A stretch of DNA of 64,000 nt from Sporobacter sp963675425 (GCA_963675425.1 OY776214.1:3906001-3970000); one strand, 5' to 3'; positions 1 to 9,087 are shown, counted from the stretch's first letter. A program made the numbers and translations. Notes: generated from the sequence alone by a model not told the origin.

Positions 1-325
1 CGGGATAGAGGCAAAACAAGCGTTCCAGCACTAGCTGTCGCCGTGTATCGGGCCGGCTCTTTGAAATATCGCCGACGCTCAGCGCCAGGTTAAATCCAAA
101 TACATCAGCAAGATTTCCACCAATAGGCACAGCGCGTTCCCATGCCAAACGTTCCCTTTCCTCCGCTTCCCGGCGGGCGTCTTCGATTTCTTCCTTCGTT
201 AGCTCACCGCCGTCTGCACAAAGGACGCTAACGCCTATGCCAATGCACCCGGGATTACCCCTGCCATAGTTCATGGCCACTTTCAGTCCCCCGGCTGCAC
301 TATCGCTAAATACTATTTCAATCAT
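1..325 (-). CDS. DUF1835-type protein, N-terminal part (runs off left edge)
   Basis: The frame is open from an ATG at 325 to the window edge, 108 codons with no stop. A GGAAG ribosome site lies a few bases upstream. The protein starts MIEIVFSDSAAGGLKVA and continues with a charged Glu/Arg-rich helix at about residues 45-60. The opening resembles the DUF1835 family, small Firmicutes proteins of unknown biochemical role whose N-terminus reads as a beta strand followed by an S-x-x-G-x-L-K segment. The assignment rests on recalled family similarity only. The C-terminal part lies outside the window. Confidence 0.6.
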   Translation of the reverse strand, partial: MIEIVFSDSAAGGLKVAMNYGRGNPGCIGIGVSVLCADGGELTKEEIEDARREAEERERLAWERAVPIGGNLADVFGFNLALSVGDISKSRPDTRRQLVLERLFCLYP

Positions 326-400
326 ATTTTTCTTCCAAATTCTGTTGATCAGAGATTAGTTATGACTCTTCCTACCGCTATTGCCCGCACGCAGCCAAAC

Positions 401-1216
401 TTAATCCAGATTATCAGGAATGGCCCAGGACTGAAGCGCGTCCCGGTACTCCTCATAGTCTAATCCGAAACCGTAACTATGCTCCTGACTCGGCAGGGTT
501 CCCTGCGGAAACGTGACTTCCAGATTATCGGGAAACAGAATGATATACTCCGGCCTGAGCGCGGCCTCCATTTCGGCCCGCAAAGCCGCGTCGGCATCAA
601 ACACATCCAGAAGCATCTGCCGGGCCTCCTGCTCGGGCAGCGTGAACAAGTCCCAATTGCTGATCACCTCGCCGGTCTCCCGGTCAAACACCGCGCCCAG
701 GCGAAGCTCCTGCACGGTTTGCCCGCCGACGGGCAGGAGCACGGATGTTATAAAGCACATGATCTTATCGTTAGAGGCCGTGGGCGCAACATCCTGGCTG
801 ACGCGCCGCTTATGATATTCCGTTCCGCTTTCTTTACAGGCCCGATACTCGGCGTAGGCTTTTTCCAGCTCTGCTTGCGTGTCGTATAGAAGGCCCCGCT
901 CATCATAATACGAAAGGACGGCCTTTTGAGCCGACTCGCCTAAATCGGCAAAGCTCTCCACCCCGGCCACAGAAACATTTTCCGGGCCGCTGGGCTGCTG
1001 GATTATCAGCAGCGTCGTCCCATCCGCCAGCTTGTAGTACTCATCGACGCTATAATCCCGCCACCACAGGTCCGCGCTCTCGCCGTCAGAAAAGGTGACG
1101 ACCTTTTCCTCCTTCAGCGTCCACGTATCTTGATCCTGCTGCATACCTGCGGCGCAGCCCGCCGTCAGCAGCAAACCTAACAGCAAAGCCCCTGTAAGCA
1201 GTCGTTTTAATATCAT
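401..1216 (-). CDS. lipoprotein, possibly DUF3298/RsiV-like
   Basis: 271 residues. The N-terminus has a Lys/Arg start, a Leu-rich core and a lipobox LTAGC near residues 17-21, so this should be exported and lipid-anchored. The mature part contains a pattern (DRETGEVISNWDLF, then acidic helices, then a strand-rich C-terminus with EYIILFPDNLEV) that recalls the DUF3298/RsiV extracellular fold, but no catalytic motif is visible. The start is supported by GGGGAGAG eight bases before the ATG. It stands alone; the next gene upstream ends at 1317. Export is well supported, the family only weakly. Confidence 0.7.
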   Translation of the reverse strand: MILKRLLTGALLLGLLLTAGCAAGMQQDQDTWTLKEEKVVTFSDGESADLWWRDYSVDEYYKLADGTTLLIIQQPSGPENVSVAGVESFADLGESAQKAVLSYYDERGLLYDTQAELEKAYAEYRACKESGTEYHKRRVSQDVAPTASNDKIMCFITSVLLPVGGQTVQELRLGAVFDRETGEVISNWDLFTLPEQEARQMLLDVFDADAALRAEMEAALRPEYIILFPDNLEVTFPQGTLPSQEHSYGFGLDYEEYRDALQSWAIPDNLD

Positions 1217-1316
1217 GCACTCTCTCCCCTATTTCGGTAACTTCATATCAAGTAACCTTTTTTCCAACACTTCTTTTTATCCCGACATCGTACTGTATCG
1301 CCAAAGCGTAGAAGGC

Positions 1317-2156
1317 TCAATCCGGGAGCCAGGAAAACTTGTAGACGGCGTTCTCCGGAATAGCCACTGCGGGGGCGACGCCCAGCTCAAACCTTCCGCC
1401 AAGGCCTTTCTCCAGTGCGGCGAGATGGAAATGGCAGGCCGCGATGCCCATGTCAATACTCTGCATGTCGAAATTGAAGGCGCCGCTGTAACCCGGGGTT
1501 TTCTGCTCGAAAAAGTGGTATCGGCCTGATTCCCGGACGATCCGCCAAGGCTGTTTGTTGGAGGCCGACGGCCCCAGCCGCACCATCTCGAGGGGATAGG
1601 CGTACGGCCCGGCCTCTTCCTGCGAAAGCGGCGATTGAAAATCGCCGTCGAAAAACAGCGCATCCCACGGCTTGCGGGAATCGGCACGGACAAAGCCGCG
1701 TACCAGGTTTTCACGCAGGCTCTTCTTTTCAAAATAACCCACCGGCGAAATGGCGGGAATAAAGGACTTCTCCGATTCGCCCAGTGCCTTCATGAACTCG
1801 GCGCGGTTAAACGTCCCGCCCAGCCAGCAGGTACCAAGCCCCAGCGTCGTCAGGTACAGTATCAGCTTTTCAAATTCATACCCGAGGGCCTCAACGGCAT
1901 AGTCGCCCTCCTCGGCTTTGGAAATGATAAAGACGGATGCGCCCTTAATCATCCCATAGGTGCCCAGCTTAGCGCCGCCCGCCGCCAGCTCCGCCTCCAG
2001 CAGCGAAAACGACGATTTTGCGGGGAATGGGCTGGAGAGCGACTGGATATAGGCCTCTATTTCCTCTTTCACCTGCTGGGTTATCGGCTTTTTGGTGTAG
2101 GTGCGCACCGAGTACCGACGCCTGACGACTTCTTCCAACGGCTCCTGAAAAATCAT
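1317..2156 (-). CDS. nitroreductase-family protein
   Basis: 279 residues. It begins with RRRYSVRTYTKKPI, the typical FMN-binding opening of the nitroreductase superfamily. It also has LGLGTCWLGGTFNRAEF at about 105-121 and SNKQPWRI at about 198-205, both usual in this fold. The length fits the longer putative nitroreductase subgroup, which looks like two half-domains in one chain. The start has a strong GGGAGGAG site and overlaps the stop of the upstream transporter gene by four bases (ATGA), so the two are translationally coupled. The electron acceptor cannot be deduced. Confidence 0.85.
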   Translation of the reverse strand: MIFQEPLEEVVRRRYSVRTYTKKPITQQVKEEIEAYIQSLSSPFPAKSSFSLLEAELAAGGAKLGTYGMIKGASVFIISKAEEGDYAVEALGYEFEKLILYLTTLGLGTCWLGGTFNRAEFMKALGESEKSFIPAISPVGYFEKKSLRENLVRGFVRADSRKPWDALFFDGDFQSPLSQEEAGPYAYPLEMVRLGPSASNKQPWRIVRESGRYHFFEQKTPGYSGAFNFDMQSIDMGIAACHFHLAALEKGLGGRFELGVAPAVAIPENAVYKFSWLPD

Positions 2157-3130
2157 GGATACTCCTCCCTGTTAATAACCGGCTTTGAACGGTTGACTAT
2201 ATAAATACCCAGACAGACAAAAATCAACGCGGCAAGAATCTGCAAATTAAAAGCATTCTGTGATTCACCAAGAAACAGCATGGATAAAACCACGCCGAAT
2301 ACCGGAATCACAAATCCCCACACCGTTACTTTCGATACCGTATTATGTTTTAATAAAATACTCCAGAGCGTATAGGCTGTGGCCGATAAAAATGCAAGAT
2401 ATATGAGTATGGCAATGCCCGGCCCTGTAATATGGTCGATTCTTCCGCCACTTACAAATCCGAGTATTATGAGCAGAAATCCGCCGCAAAGAAACTGATA
2501 TCCACATAGTATTACGGGTTTTTCGAAGCTTGAATAATGCTTAATCAATACAGCCGCCAGCGCACAGGCGATCGTTGCTATGAGCATAAAGCCTTCTCCT
2601 AAAACGCTCATGCTCCAGGTTAAACCACCACCGTTCAAATTCACCAGCACAACGCCTGTAAAGCCCAAAACACATCCGGCTACTTTTTTCCACGTCAATG
2701 CTTCCTGCCTGAAAATAAGGCTGGCAATGATAATTGAAAAAAATACGTTGGAGCCCGTAATAATAGAGGCCTTAACGCCGCTGGTATGCGCTAAGCCGAT
2801 ATAAAAAAACAGATATTGCAGGACTGTCTGCACCATACAAAGCTTTAATATTTTGCCCCACGACGCTCTGCGCGGCTTTAGAATGCTTCTGCTTGCAAGG
2901 CTCCCGAAGATAATTGTCAGCACGCCCGCGAAGAAAAAGCGGATACCGGCAAACAGAATCTGGCTAGTATAATCGTCAGCGGATATCATAAACAAGCGAT
3001 AGCCGGTTTTAACGCTGGGAAAAGCGCTTCCCCACAATGCGCAGCAGAGTATTGCCAGAACGCATAAGACTAAATTATTGGTTAAGATTTTGCTTTTTTG
3101 ATCATCCATGTGTTTCATTTCTCTATTCAT
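2153..3130 (-). CDS. EamA/DMT-family transporter
   Basis: 325 residues with about ten hydrophobic segments arranged as two EamA repeats, e.g. LCVLAILCCALWGSAFPSV near the N-terminus and AYTLWSILLKHNTV in the second half. DMT transporters export small metabolites or drugs across the cytoplasmic membrane. Two later Met codons (residues 5 and 8) are alternative starts, and no ribosome site clearly favours one. It is the first gene of a two-gene unit with the nitroreductase, which could suggest export of a product made or reduced by its partner; the substrate is unknown. Confidence 0.85.
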   Translation of the reverse strand: MNREMKHMDDQKSKILTNNLVLCVLAILCCALWGSAFPSVKTGYRLFMISADDYTSQILFAGIRFFFAGVLTIIFGSLASRSILKPRRASWGKILKLCMVQTVLQYLFFYIGLAHTSGVKASIITGSNVFFSIIIASLIFRQEALTWKKVAGCVLGFTGVVLVNLNGGGLTWSMSVLGEGFMLIATIACALAAVLIKHYSSFEKPVILCGYQFLCGGFLLIILGFVSGGRIDHITGPGIAILIYLAFLSATAYTLWSILLKHNTVSKVTVWGFVIPVFGVVLSMLFLGESQNAFNLQILAALIFVCLGIYIVNRSKPVINREEYP

Positions 3131-3165
3131 ATTTCGCTGTCAGGCACATATGCCGTTTGATCTGT

Positions 3166-3627
3166 TCACTCCGCGCTCATGCCGTACACGTGATAGGTGT
3201 CACGCTCCGCGTTCGGTCCGTGATAATTGCTCAGCTTCATTAGCTGCGCCGAATTCAAGGATTCCAGCATTCTCCGGCTGAACAGCGTTATATCATTGCG
3301 CTGCGCCGCGGCACGCACGTCCAGAAACACGGCTTCACTGTTTTCAAAACCGTCGCTGACCGGCTCGCCGGAGATATAGCGCATCATAAACGCAACGAAC
3401 CACGCATCCGGTAAAAATCGCACGCACAGAATAGACTCCGCCTCGGCAACGACGCCTGTTTCCTCGAAAATCTCACGCGCCGTGGCCGCTTCCGGCATTT
3501 CGCCCTGCTTGATATGTCCGCCGGGGATGAGCAGTTGCCCCCGGTACGCGCCATAAGTATGGCGGACAAGCAGGACCTTGTTATCGCGTAGGACAATGCC
3601 GCCCACGGTTCTTTCCAAACTGTTCAA
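3166..3627 (-). CDS. NUDIX hydrolase
   Basis: 153 residues. A complete Nudix box is visible at about residues 36-58: GHIKQGE, seven residues, then REIFEETGV, the G-x5-E-x7-REUXEExGU pattern that binds Mg2+ and cleaves nucleoside diphosphate-X compounds. Translation starts at a TTG at 3627, supported by GGGAG eight bases upstream and by the protein beginning just ahead of the first strand. It lies downstream of nothing obvious and 36 bases from the EamA gene. Substrate unknown. Confidence 0.85.
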   Translation of the reverse strand: MNSLERTVGGIVLRDNKVLLVRHTYGAYRGQLLIPGGHIKQGEMPEAATAREIFEETGVVAEAESILCVRFLPDAWFVAFMMRYISGEPVSDGFENSEAVFLDVRAAAQRNDITLFSRRMLESLNSAQLMKLSNYHGPNAERDTYHVYGMSAE

Positions 3628-3756
3628 ATAATTTTCTCCCTGAGATTCGAGTAAGGGCGTTAATAGCTAAACCGCTAACGCGGGTGGCTATCGTTCCTGA
3701 TAAATACATCTTAAATAAGCTTGTTCATTTTATTTTTTAGTTTTAGCGGGGTTATT

Positions 3757-4167
3757 TCACGTATTAGGGAGTTCTTCAAATTGGGGTAAGCTCCCTAAAT
3801 CATTATCCCAACTTGCTTTATTCGCGCAGAAGATGTGTCCTTGCGGTTTCATGTATAGGTCACTATCAATACATCCAGCGGGAACAGCCAACAGCTTTCC
3901 ATCAAACTGGATATTTGGCAGCGCCGACCCGCAATGGGAGCAAAAGCTTTTGATGTGACCTTCTGATTGGTAATTAAAGATTTTAACGTTATCTTCACCA
4001 GACAGCCAACTTAACTTGGCTGTAGAAGAAAACAGATTGGCCGCATGGGCCGAACCTGTATCCTTACGACATCGCTCACAATGACAAAGAAAGAAATTTT
4101 CAAATTCTCCTTCAATCTCAAAAGTAACTTTTCCACAAAGACATGATCCGTTATATCGCATAATCAT
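3757..4167 (-). CDS. GFA-family zinc protein (Mss4-like fold)
   Basis: 136 residues. Cysteine pairs are placed as in the glutathione-dependent formaldehyde-activating (GFA) family: CLCGKV near the start, CHCERC at about 29-34 and FCSHCGSALP at about 95-104. These bind two structural zinc ions. Most bacterial members have no proven enzyme activity, so the name should not be read as proof of formaldehyde metabolism. The gene is visibly AT-richer than the flanking genes at 1300-3600, as are the next two upstream genes. Confidence 0.85.
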   Translation of the reverse strand: MIMRYNGSCLCGKVTFEIEGEFENFFLCHCERCRKDTGSAHAANLFSSTAKLSWLSGEDNVKIFNYQSEGHIKSFCSHCGSALPNIQFDGKLLAVPAGCIDSDLYMKPQGHIFCANKASWDNDLGSLPQFEELPNT

Positions 4168-4461
4168 ATTTCCTTTAAATAATCCTTTTTCACTCTCTAA
4201 CGGGTTACCAACTTTGCAAATTTCTATAGCACTAAACCGCCTTCACGACGGCTCCGCACTGGAAATCCATACTTTTTCAGTAACCTGCTGTTGTCATTAT
4301 GGCGAGATAACAACAGTCATATTTCTGACTCTATTAATAGTATTCTTCTCGGCTTAAGCTGAGGAAAACATCTATAAATCACAGTTCAAAAATGACCGGT
4401 GAATTTCTGCATATCAATACAGGACTAATAATCAACGGTTAAAACGGTTAAAATTGTATTT
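4168..4461. other. intergenic region, AT-rich, nothing clear
   Basis: About 290 bases without a supported gene. A short inverted repeat (CTGTTGT with ACAACAG, about 4288-4317) could form a weak stem, but it has no T-run. No promoter was found that I would defend. Confidence 0.4.
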
Positions 4462-5211
4462 TCATTTTCTGAGTAGTCTCTTTATATAGGTGATGTCCAG
4501 CAAATTCACCGTCTCAAAATTCCCTTTATAAAACACACTCCAGTTATTGAAAGCGCAAGGCAGTTCCTTTGCTTTTTGCAACGTATCCACTTGAATGAAA
4601 GACACCGGAACGTCATTCGCTTCACAATACTGTTTTATCATCTCAATGTTTTGATAAACATAAGGGCATTGCATATCATAATAAATTGTTAGCTCCTGGC
4701 TTTCAATTTTCAGGGTTTTAGCATTTTGTGCGAACTTCGGCGTTGTTCCGTCAAAAGAGAGTGCCAGCAATTCATATCCGTTATCCGTCGTATCTACAAC
4801 CTCAAAGCCGTACTTCTTCGCAAAGGTCTGGTCGGAGAGCCAGGATTTTTGCTTTTTCGCTCCGAGCATACAAACACCGGATTTACCCTTTTCTTTGGCA
4901 TCTACTAAACAATACTCCATCAACGATTTTCCACACCCTTTTCCTTTGTCACTGCCGGAAACCCATAAGCAATACAGATAATAATAGTTGTCACCAGTTA
5001 TGGGAACCCAAGCCGTTTCCAGTGGAGCATATTCAATAAAAACCGTGGCCTTAGTATTCAGTTTTCTAAAGACATGACCCTCTTTGAGGCGGTCTGAAAG
5101 CCATTGCCGCTTTGCCTCAACACCCGGATGGAGCTTTTTACTGCGGATAATGCAGCACAAATGCTCACCCGAAAGGTTTTCGGTTGTCAAGTTTACAAAA
5201 TCAGTATTCAT
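4462..5211 (-). CDS. GNAT N-acetyltransferase with YoaP-like C-terminal domain
   Basis: 249 residues. The first half is a GNAT fold with the acetyl-CoA loop at about 89-97 (SDKGKGCGKSL, a R/Q-x-x-G-x-G/A variant). The second half, from about residue 170, has a thioredoxin-like start, IYYDMQCPYVYQNIEMIK, typical of the YoaP-like domain found fused to GNAT in Firmicutes. This combination is an established architecture of unknown substrate. The start is backed by GAGG five bases upstream. It is AT-rich like its neighbours, consistent with acquisition from elsewhere. Confidence 0.85.
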   Translation of the reverse strand: MNTDFVNLTTENLSGEHLCCIIRSKKLHPGVEAKRQWLSDRLKEGHVFRKLNTKATVFIEYAPLETAWVPITGDNYYYLYCLWVSGSDKGKGCGKSLMEYCLVDAKEKGKSGVCMLGAKKQKSWLSDQTFAKKYGFEVVDTTDNGYELLALSFDGTTPKFAQNAKTLKIESQELTIYYDMQCPYVYQNIEMIKQYCEANDVPVSFIQVDTLQKAKELPCAFNNWSVFYKGNFETVNLLDITYIKRLLRK

Positions 5212-5293
5212 GTGAACCTCGCTTTAAGATGCAGGCCGTACAAATGCAGTACGTTTTAATGCTTGTGGTTTTAGGGCCCTTATACCACAAAGG

Positions 5294-5782
5294 CTATTTT
5301 AGCAGCTTGCGGTAATACTTCTTTTGCTTATCATAGGCATAGCCATTTGCCAGCAAAACGCCATTTGAAGCGTTGTTATCTTCATCTGGCTGTACAATGA
5401 TTTCACGGGCATTCTCTGTATTTTTGATATACTCTGTCAACACACGAACAATCTCTTTGCCATAGCCTTTGTTTAAATATTCTTCGTTACCAATCAGGTA
5501 GTCCACGCTATACATATCGCCCCGCTGGGTGATAGTATACCAGTCCTCAAGATCTTTTGCATCGTAGCAATCGTAATATTGGCAAAAACCGATAGAGGTT
5601 TTACTGTCCACTACAATGAAGTGATGTATCCAGGCATATTCATCATGCCGGCCATTGATTTCAGCCAACCAATCCTCCGGGTGTTGATACCATTTCAAAA
5701 TATAGTCCTTGTGAAGCCAAGCGGAGAACATGGAAATATCTGTATCCTGAAATGGACGAAGCGATATTTTATTTTTTCTCAT
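5294..5782 (-). CDS. GNAT acetyltransferase, AAC(6')-like
   Basis: 162 residues from the ATG at 5782, which has AAGGAGAG right upstream; a longer frame to 5824 has no comparable site. The protein opens ISLRPFQDTDISMFSAWL and contains GNEEYLNKGYGKEIV at about 101-115, the acetyl-CoA-binding loop, followed by IIVQPDEDNNASNGVLLANGY, which is very like the aminoglycoside 6'-N-acetyltransferase/siderophore-acetylase branch of GNAT. Whether it acts on an antibiotic cannot be told from sequence. It forms a block of AT-rich genes with the two downstream. Confidence 0.8.
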   Translation of the reverse strand: MRKNKISLRPFQDTDISMFSAWLHKDYILKWYQHPEDWLAEINGRHDEYAWIHHFIVVDSKTSIGFCQYYDCYDAKDLEDWYTITQRGDMYSVDYLIGNEEYLNKGYGKEIVRVLTEYIKNTENAREIIVQPDEDNNASNGVLLANGYAYDKQKKYYRKLLK

Positions 5783-6060
5783 CTTGAACTCTCCTTCAAT
5801 CACTTTAATTTTTGTTATCTCCAACTCCCCATATGAATTGCCGTTGTTCTACTCCAATTATTTCAAAGTTGGGTTCAGACTGAATGTAAATACGATCCTA
5901 TGCTCGACACACGCAAAGCGTTGGCCGGGTATTTTTGCACCCAGCTTCGAATAATTCGCTTACTACAATTAGCACTTAAACACCCTTTTCGATTAACAAT
6001 ATTATACCAGTATTGCATTATCTTGTATAGCTGGTCGTAAGCCCTTGATTTTGTCCGGCC

Positions 6061-6270
6061 ATAGGCCGCGCCCGCTGCTTGTCCGAATCACAGAGCTGCG
6101 CCCGCCGCTTGTCCGAATCACAGAGCTGCGCCCGCCGCTTGTCCGAATCACAGAGCTGCGCCCGCCGCTTGTCCGAATCACAGAGCTGCGCCCTGAACTT
6201 ATCCAAATCACAGGGCTGCGCCCTGTACTTGTTTGGGTCACAGGGCGCAGCCCTGTACCTTTTAGGGCGG
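6061..6270. repeat. 30-bp tandem repeat array, about seven units
   Basis: Seven consecutive 30-bp units. Units 2, 3 and 4 (6091-6180) are identical; unit 1 has diverged at its 5' part and units 5-7 diverge progressively. Each contains a GC-rich core (AGCTGCGCCC), and the last units turn into CAGGG-CGCAG-CCCTG, which can fold as a small hairpin. The units abut directly with no unique spacers. Because 30 is a multiple of three, several long frames run through on both strands; I do not regard these as genes. Confidence 0.9.
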
Positions 6271-6285
6271 CGGGTGGGGTAAAGT

Positions 6286-6429
6286 TTAGTCCCCCTGGGT
6301 TACAAAAAGCTCCTCGGCCCGGCGCTGTGCCTCAATGAGCGCGAACCGCGCCAAGCTGTAATTTTGCTGATCAAGGCCTTGGATCGCGTCGGTGATGCTG
6401 TTAAACAGCATCAGACACGGTGCTCCCAT
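6286..6429 (-). CDS. 47-residue conserved-looking small protein
   Basis: From ATG 6429 (or a GTG six bases earlier) to TAA 6286. The product begins MGAPCLMLFNSITDAIQGLD and continues as one amphipathic helix pair ending in AEELFVTQGD. The pattern LFNxxTDAIxxLxxQxYxxA, then a second helix ending in AEE, looks familiar to me from many small hypothetical proteins in Oscillospiraceae-like genomes and their mobile elements, but I cannot confirm it here. No good ribosome site is visible because a run of ten C bases (6443-6452) lies just upstream, so it may be a truncated remnant. Confidence 0.45.
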   Translation of the reverse strand: MGAPCLMLFNSITDAIQGLDQQNYSLARFALIEAQRRAEELFVTQGD

Positions 6430-6472
6430 GAGCACGCACTAGCCCCCCCCCCGCAAACCACAGGATGCAGAA

Positions 6473-6495
6473 AGCTCCCGCCGATGGCGGGAGCT
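6473..6495 (-). terminator. hairpin, possible terminator of the glycyl radical enzyme gene
   Basis: A perfect 10-bp stem (AGCTCCCGCC / GGCGGGAGCT) with a three-base loop, about 100 bases past the stop of the gene at 6598-9048. On the minus strand it is followed only by TTT, so it would be a weak intrinsic terminator. Confidence 0.45.
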
Positions 6496-6597
6496 CATTC
6501 ATTGTGTGAGGTATGAAATCATGACGTCATCCTGACGCACTATTTGAACGCAGTATCCTTCAACCGGTCATTGATAAAGACCAGCTCAATATAAAGA

Positions 6598-9048
6598 TTA
6601 TAAATTGTGTTCAGCGCGGGAGATGATGTCTTCCTGCATTGCCGGTGTCATATCTATGAAATAGGCGCTGAATCCGGCGATACGAACAACGAGGTTATGA
6701 TATTCATCGGGTTTGGCCTGTGCTTTTCTCAGTGTAGCAGCGTCTACTACATTGTACTGTACTTCCATACCGCCCTGTTCAAAGTAGACCTTAGTCACAT
6801 CTTCGAGCTTGGTAACGCCATCATTGCCTTTCAGCGATGACGGGTGGACTTTCAGGTTGAGCGCCATACCGTCCATGTAATGTGAATGATCAAAGCTTGT
6901 GGATGAAGTAAATACAGCGGTTGGCCCGTTGACATCTCTGCCCTGTGCCGGACTGCAGGCGTCTGCAATGGGGGTGCCTGTCTTGCGTCCGTCCGGTGTT
7001 GCCCAGGTAATCTCACCCTGTACTACATGGTCTGACGCGCCGAAAGTACCGCACTTATAAACCTGGCAGCGGTGTGTTGAGAACGCTTTGGAAATGTTAT
7101 AATACAGCTCAATAACATACTTCATTTCAGCATCAGCATAGGGATTGGCGTTGCCGTAATGCGGAACTTCGTTGAGGATTTTCTGACGCAGCGGCTCATA
7201 GCCCTCCCAGTCGGCAAGGATTGCGTCAAGATACTCTTTTCCGCTAATAAGCTTCTTGTCAAACACCATGTATTTAAGCGCAGTCAGGCTGTCGGCTGTC
7301 GTTGCAAGTCCGGTTGCCGTGCCGCCGTAAGAATTGTACTTAGCCCCGCCTTCAGATACATCCTTACCGCTTTCCATGCAGCCCGTGGTCGAAATGGAAA
7401 GGTTCGGGAACGGGAATAGTCTCGGATATTCATGCTCTGTATAATTGTTGAGTGTAGCTGACCATGTAAGCATCCATGTAGCAATCTTTTCAAACGCAGC
7501 ACGGACTTCATCCATGGATTTCATGTCTGTCAGATATCCGGAACGTACTTTCTCAGGGACCTGAACTCCGTTTATGGGGTTAATGCCGTTGTTAAGCGCC
7601 ATATCCAATGCAATAGCCCAGTATATACCGCTGTGAGACATCGACGATCCGTTAGGAGCCGGATAATCACATCCTGAACCGGTGATTTCCTGGCAGCCGA
7701 TAAACGCATAGTTTCTGGCATCCTCCAAAGAGAACCCAAGCTCACTTATAATGGCGGGCACGATGACCTCATCATTCTGAAGCAGCGGCAGACCGCCTAC
7801 TCGCATGGAAGTTGCCATTGCGCAATCCCAGATTTCCTTTGGTGAATTCTTATTGATACGCAGTGATACTGTCGGCTCATGCAGCTCAAGGCGTGACATC
7901 GCTTCCAGAACCATATAAGAAACCGGGTTTGTAGCGTCTTCGCCGGTCTCGGGGATGAGGCCGCAGATGGTGGTATGCTGACCCAGGTGTCCTATACCTG
8001 CGGTCTGCTGCATCTTGCCGAAGCCACCGCCATAGAAAGTGTTGATTTTGAGGAAGAACGCATCGACAAGTTCCTGTGCCTTGTCCAGTGTGATTCGACC
8101 TTCCTCAAGGTCTTTTTTCAGGTACGGCCATGTGTACTGGTCAAATCTGCCCATGCTAGTTACGCCGGGATCGTTATCAACCTTAAGGAAAACATTATAC
8201 ATCATGACCTGCTGGCAAGCTTCCCAGAAAGTGCGTGCCGGCATTGTAGCAATCCAATCAAGGCCCTCAGCCATCTTTAGAAGTTCAGCTTTTCTCTCGG
8301 CAGTAGCCGCTGTCTTTGCCTTTTCTCGTGCGCAGTCTGCATAACGACGGGTCATGGTGATAGCGCCGTCACAGGCAACAGTGGCAGCCTTATAGAACAT
8401 ATACTTGCCCATATTGTCGCCCTGAACATTGCCTTCATGCGCATCAAGCCAATCCTGAGCCTCCTTGCGGATATCAGCATAGCCTCTCCTCAGGATATTC
8501 TGGAAGCCGGGCGTCAGATGACCCGGAGGCAACATTGTTGGGAAGCCGCCGACTTTTCCATAGTCAGAAGCCTGGAGCTTAAAAAAGTCCAGTGCGCCGT
8601 CCGGCAACCATTCTTCAGGCATAACGTTACCGTATGCAGCCATCTGCTGTGCAAAGATATCACGCAGTTCCTTCAGATCCGCCGGTGAGATCGCCAGCTT
8701 CTGATGAGAGTAAAGCGGGTCATCATCGGGCGCATGATGCAAGCCGTCAGCCTCAATGGGCCAGGTGTTTTCAATATCCGCCACAATCCACCTTGTGCCG
8801 TGGGACGCGCCCCAACCTTTGTTTCCAAGGTCTCCTGCAAAATATTCGTCTTCTCGGATGTCAATAGGCATTTTGGAAATGACATAGAGAGATTCGTAAG
8901 GCTTCTCAAGCATCGGCGGGAAATTATGATATTTCTGTGTTGCTTCCAGCTTTAAACGAGCCTTTTCTGCATCCGCAACGATAACTCTGTCACGAACCTT
9001 ATCGCGCATTCGTTCAATGCGTTGCGTGCATGGTTTAAAGGTATACAT
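6598..9048 (-). CDS. glycyl radical enzyme (pyruvate formate-lyase superfamily)
   Basis: 816 residues, full length for the family. The thiyl-radical cysteine is Cys452 in FIGCQEITGSG, with the usual Glu two residues later as likely general base. The C-terminal glycyl loop RIAGFSAYF places the radical on Gly792. This keeps the C-x-E arrangement of the dehydratase/lyase-type members (GCVE in many) but with Gln in the middle, so I would not call it formate acetyltransferase. Such enzymes work only anaerobically and need a radical-SAM activase; none is adjacent. A strong AAGGAAG site precedes the ATG. Substrate unknown. Confidence 0.9.
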   Translation of the reverse strand: MYTFKPCTQRIERMRDKVRDRVIVADAEKARLKLEATQKYHNFPPMLEKPYESLYVISKMPIDIREDEYFAGDLGNKGWGASHGTRWIVADIENTWPIEADGLHHAPDDDPLYSHQKLAISPADLKELRDIFAQQMAAYGNVMPEEWLPDGALDFFKLQASDYGKVGGFPTMLPPGHLTPGFQNILRRGYADIRKEAQDWLDAHEGNVQGDNMGKYMFYKAATVACDGAITMTRRYADCAREKAKTAATAERKAELLKMAEGLDWIATMPARTFWEACQQVMMYNVFLKVDNDPGVTSMGRFDQYTWPYLKKDLEEGRITLDKAQELVDAFFLKINTFYGGGFGKMQQTAGIGHLGQHTTICGLIPETGEDATNPVSYMVLEAMSRLELHEPTVSLRINKNSPKEIWDCAMATSMRVGGLPLLQNDEVIVPAIISELGFSLEDARNYAFIGCQEITGSGCDYPAPNGSSMSHSGIYWAIALDMALNNGINPINGVQVPEKVRSGYLTDMKSMDEVRAAFEKIATWMLTWSATLNNYTEHEYPRLFPFPNLSISTTGCMESGKDVSEGGAKYNSYGGTATGLATTADSLTALKYMVFDKKLISGKEYLDAILADWEGYEPLRQKILNEVPHYGNANPYADAEMKYVIELYYNISKAFSTHRCQVYKCGTFGASDHVVQGEITWATPDGRKTGTPIADACSPAQGRDVNGPTAVFTSSTSFDHSHYMDGMALNLKVHPSSLKGNDGVTKLEDVTKVYFEQGGMEVQYNVVDAATLRKAQAKPDEYHNLVVRIAGFSAYFIDMTPAMQEDIISRAEHNL

Positions 9049-9087
9049 AGAATTCTTCCTTTCGCTTGACCGTTATTTATTTATTTT

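Noticed and set aside
6061..6270. CRISPR array
   Set aside because: The units abut directly, with no unique spacers, and no cas genes are in the window.
6002..6338. Several overlapping reading frames through the 30-bp repeat array on both strands
   Set aside because: They exist because the repeat length is a multiple of three; products are simple repeats, no ribosome site, no family resemblance.
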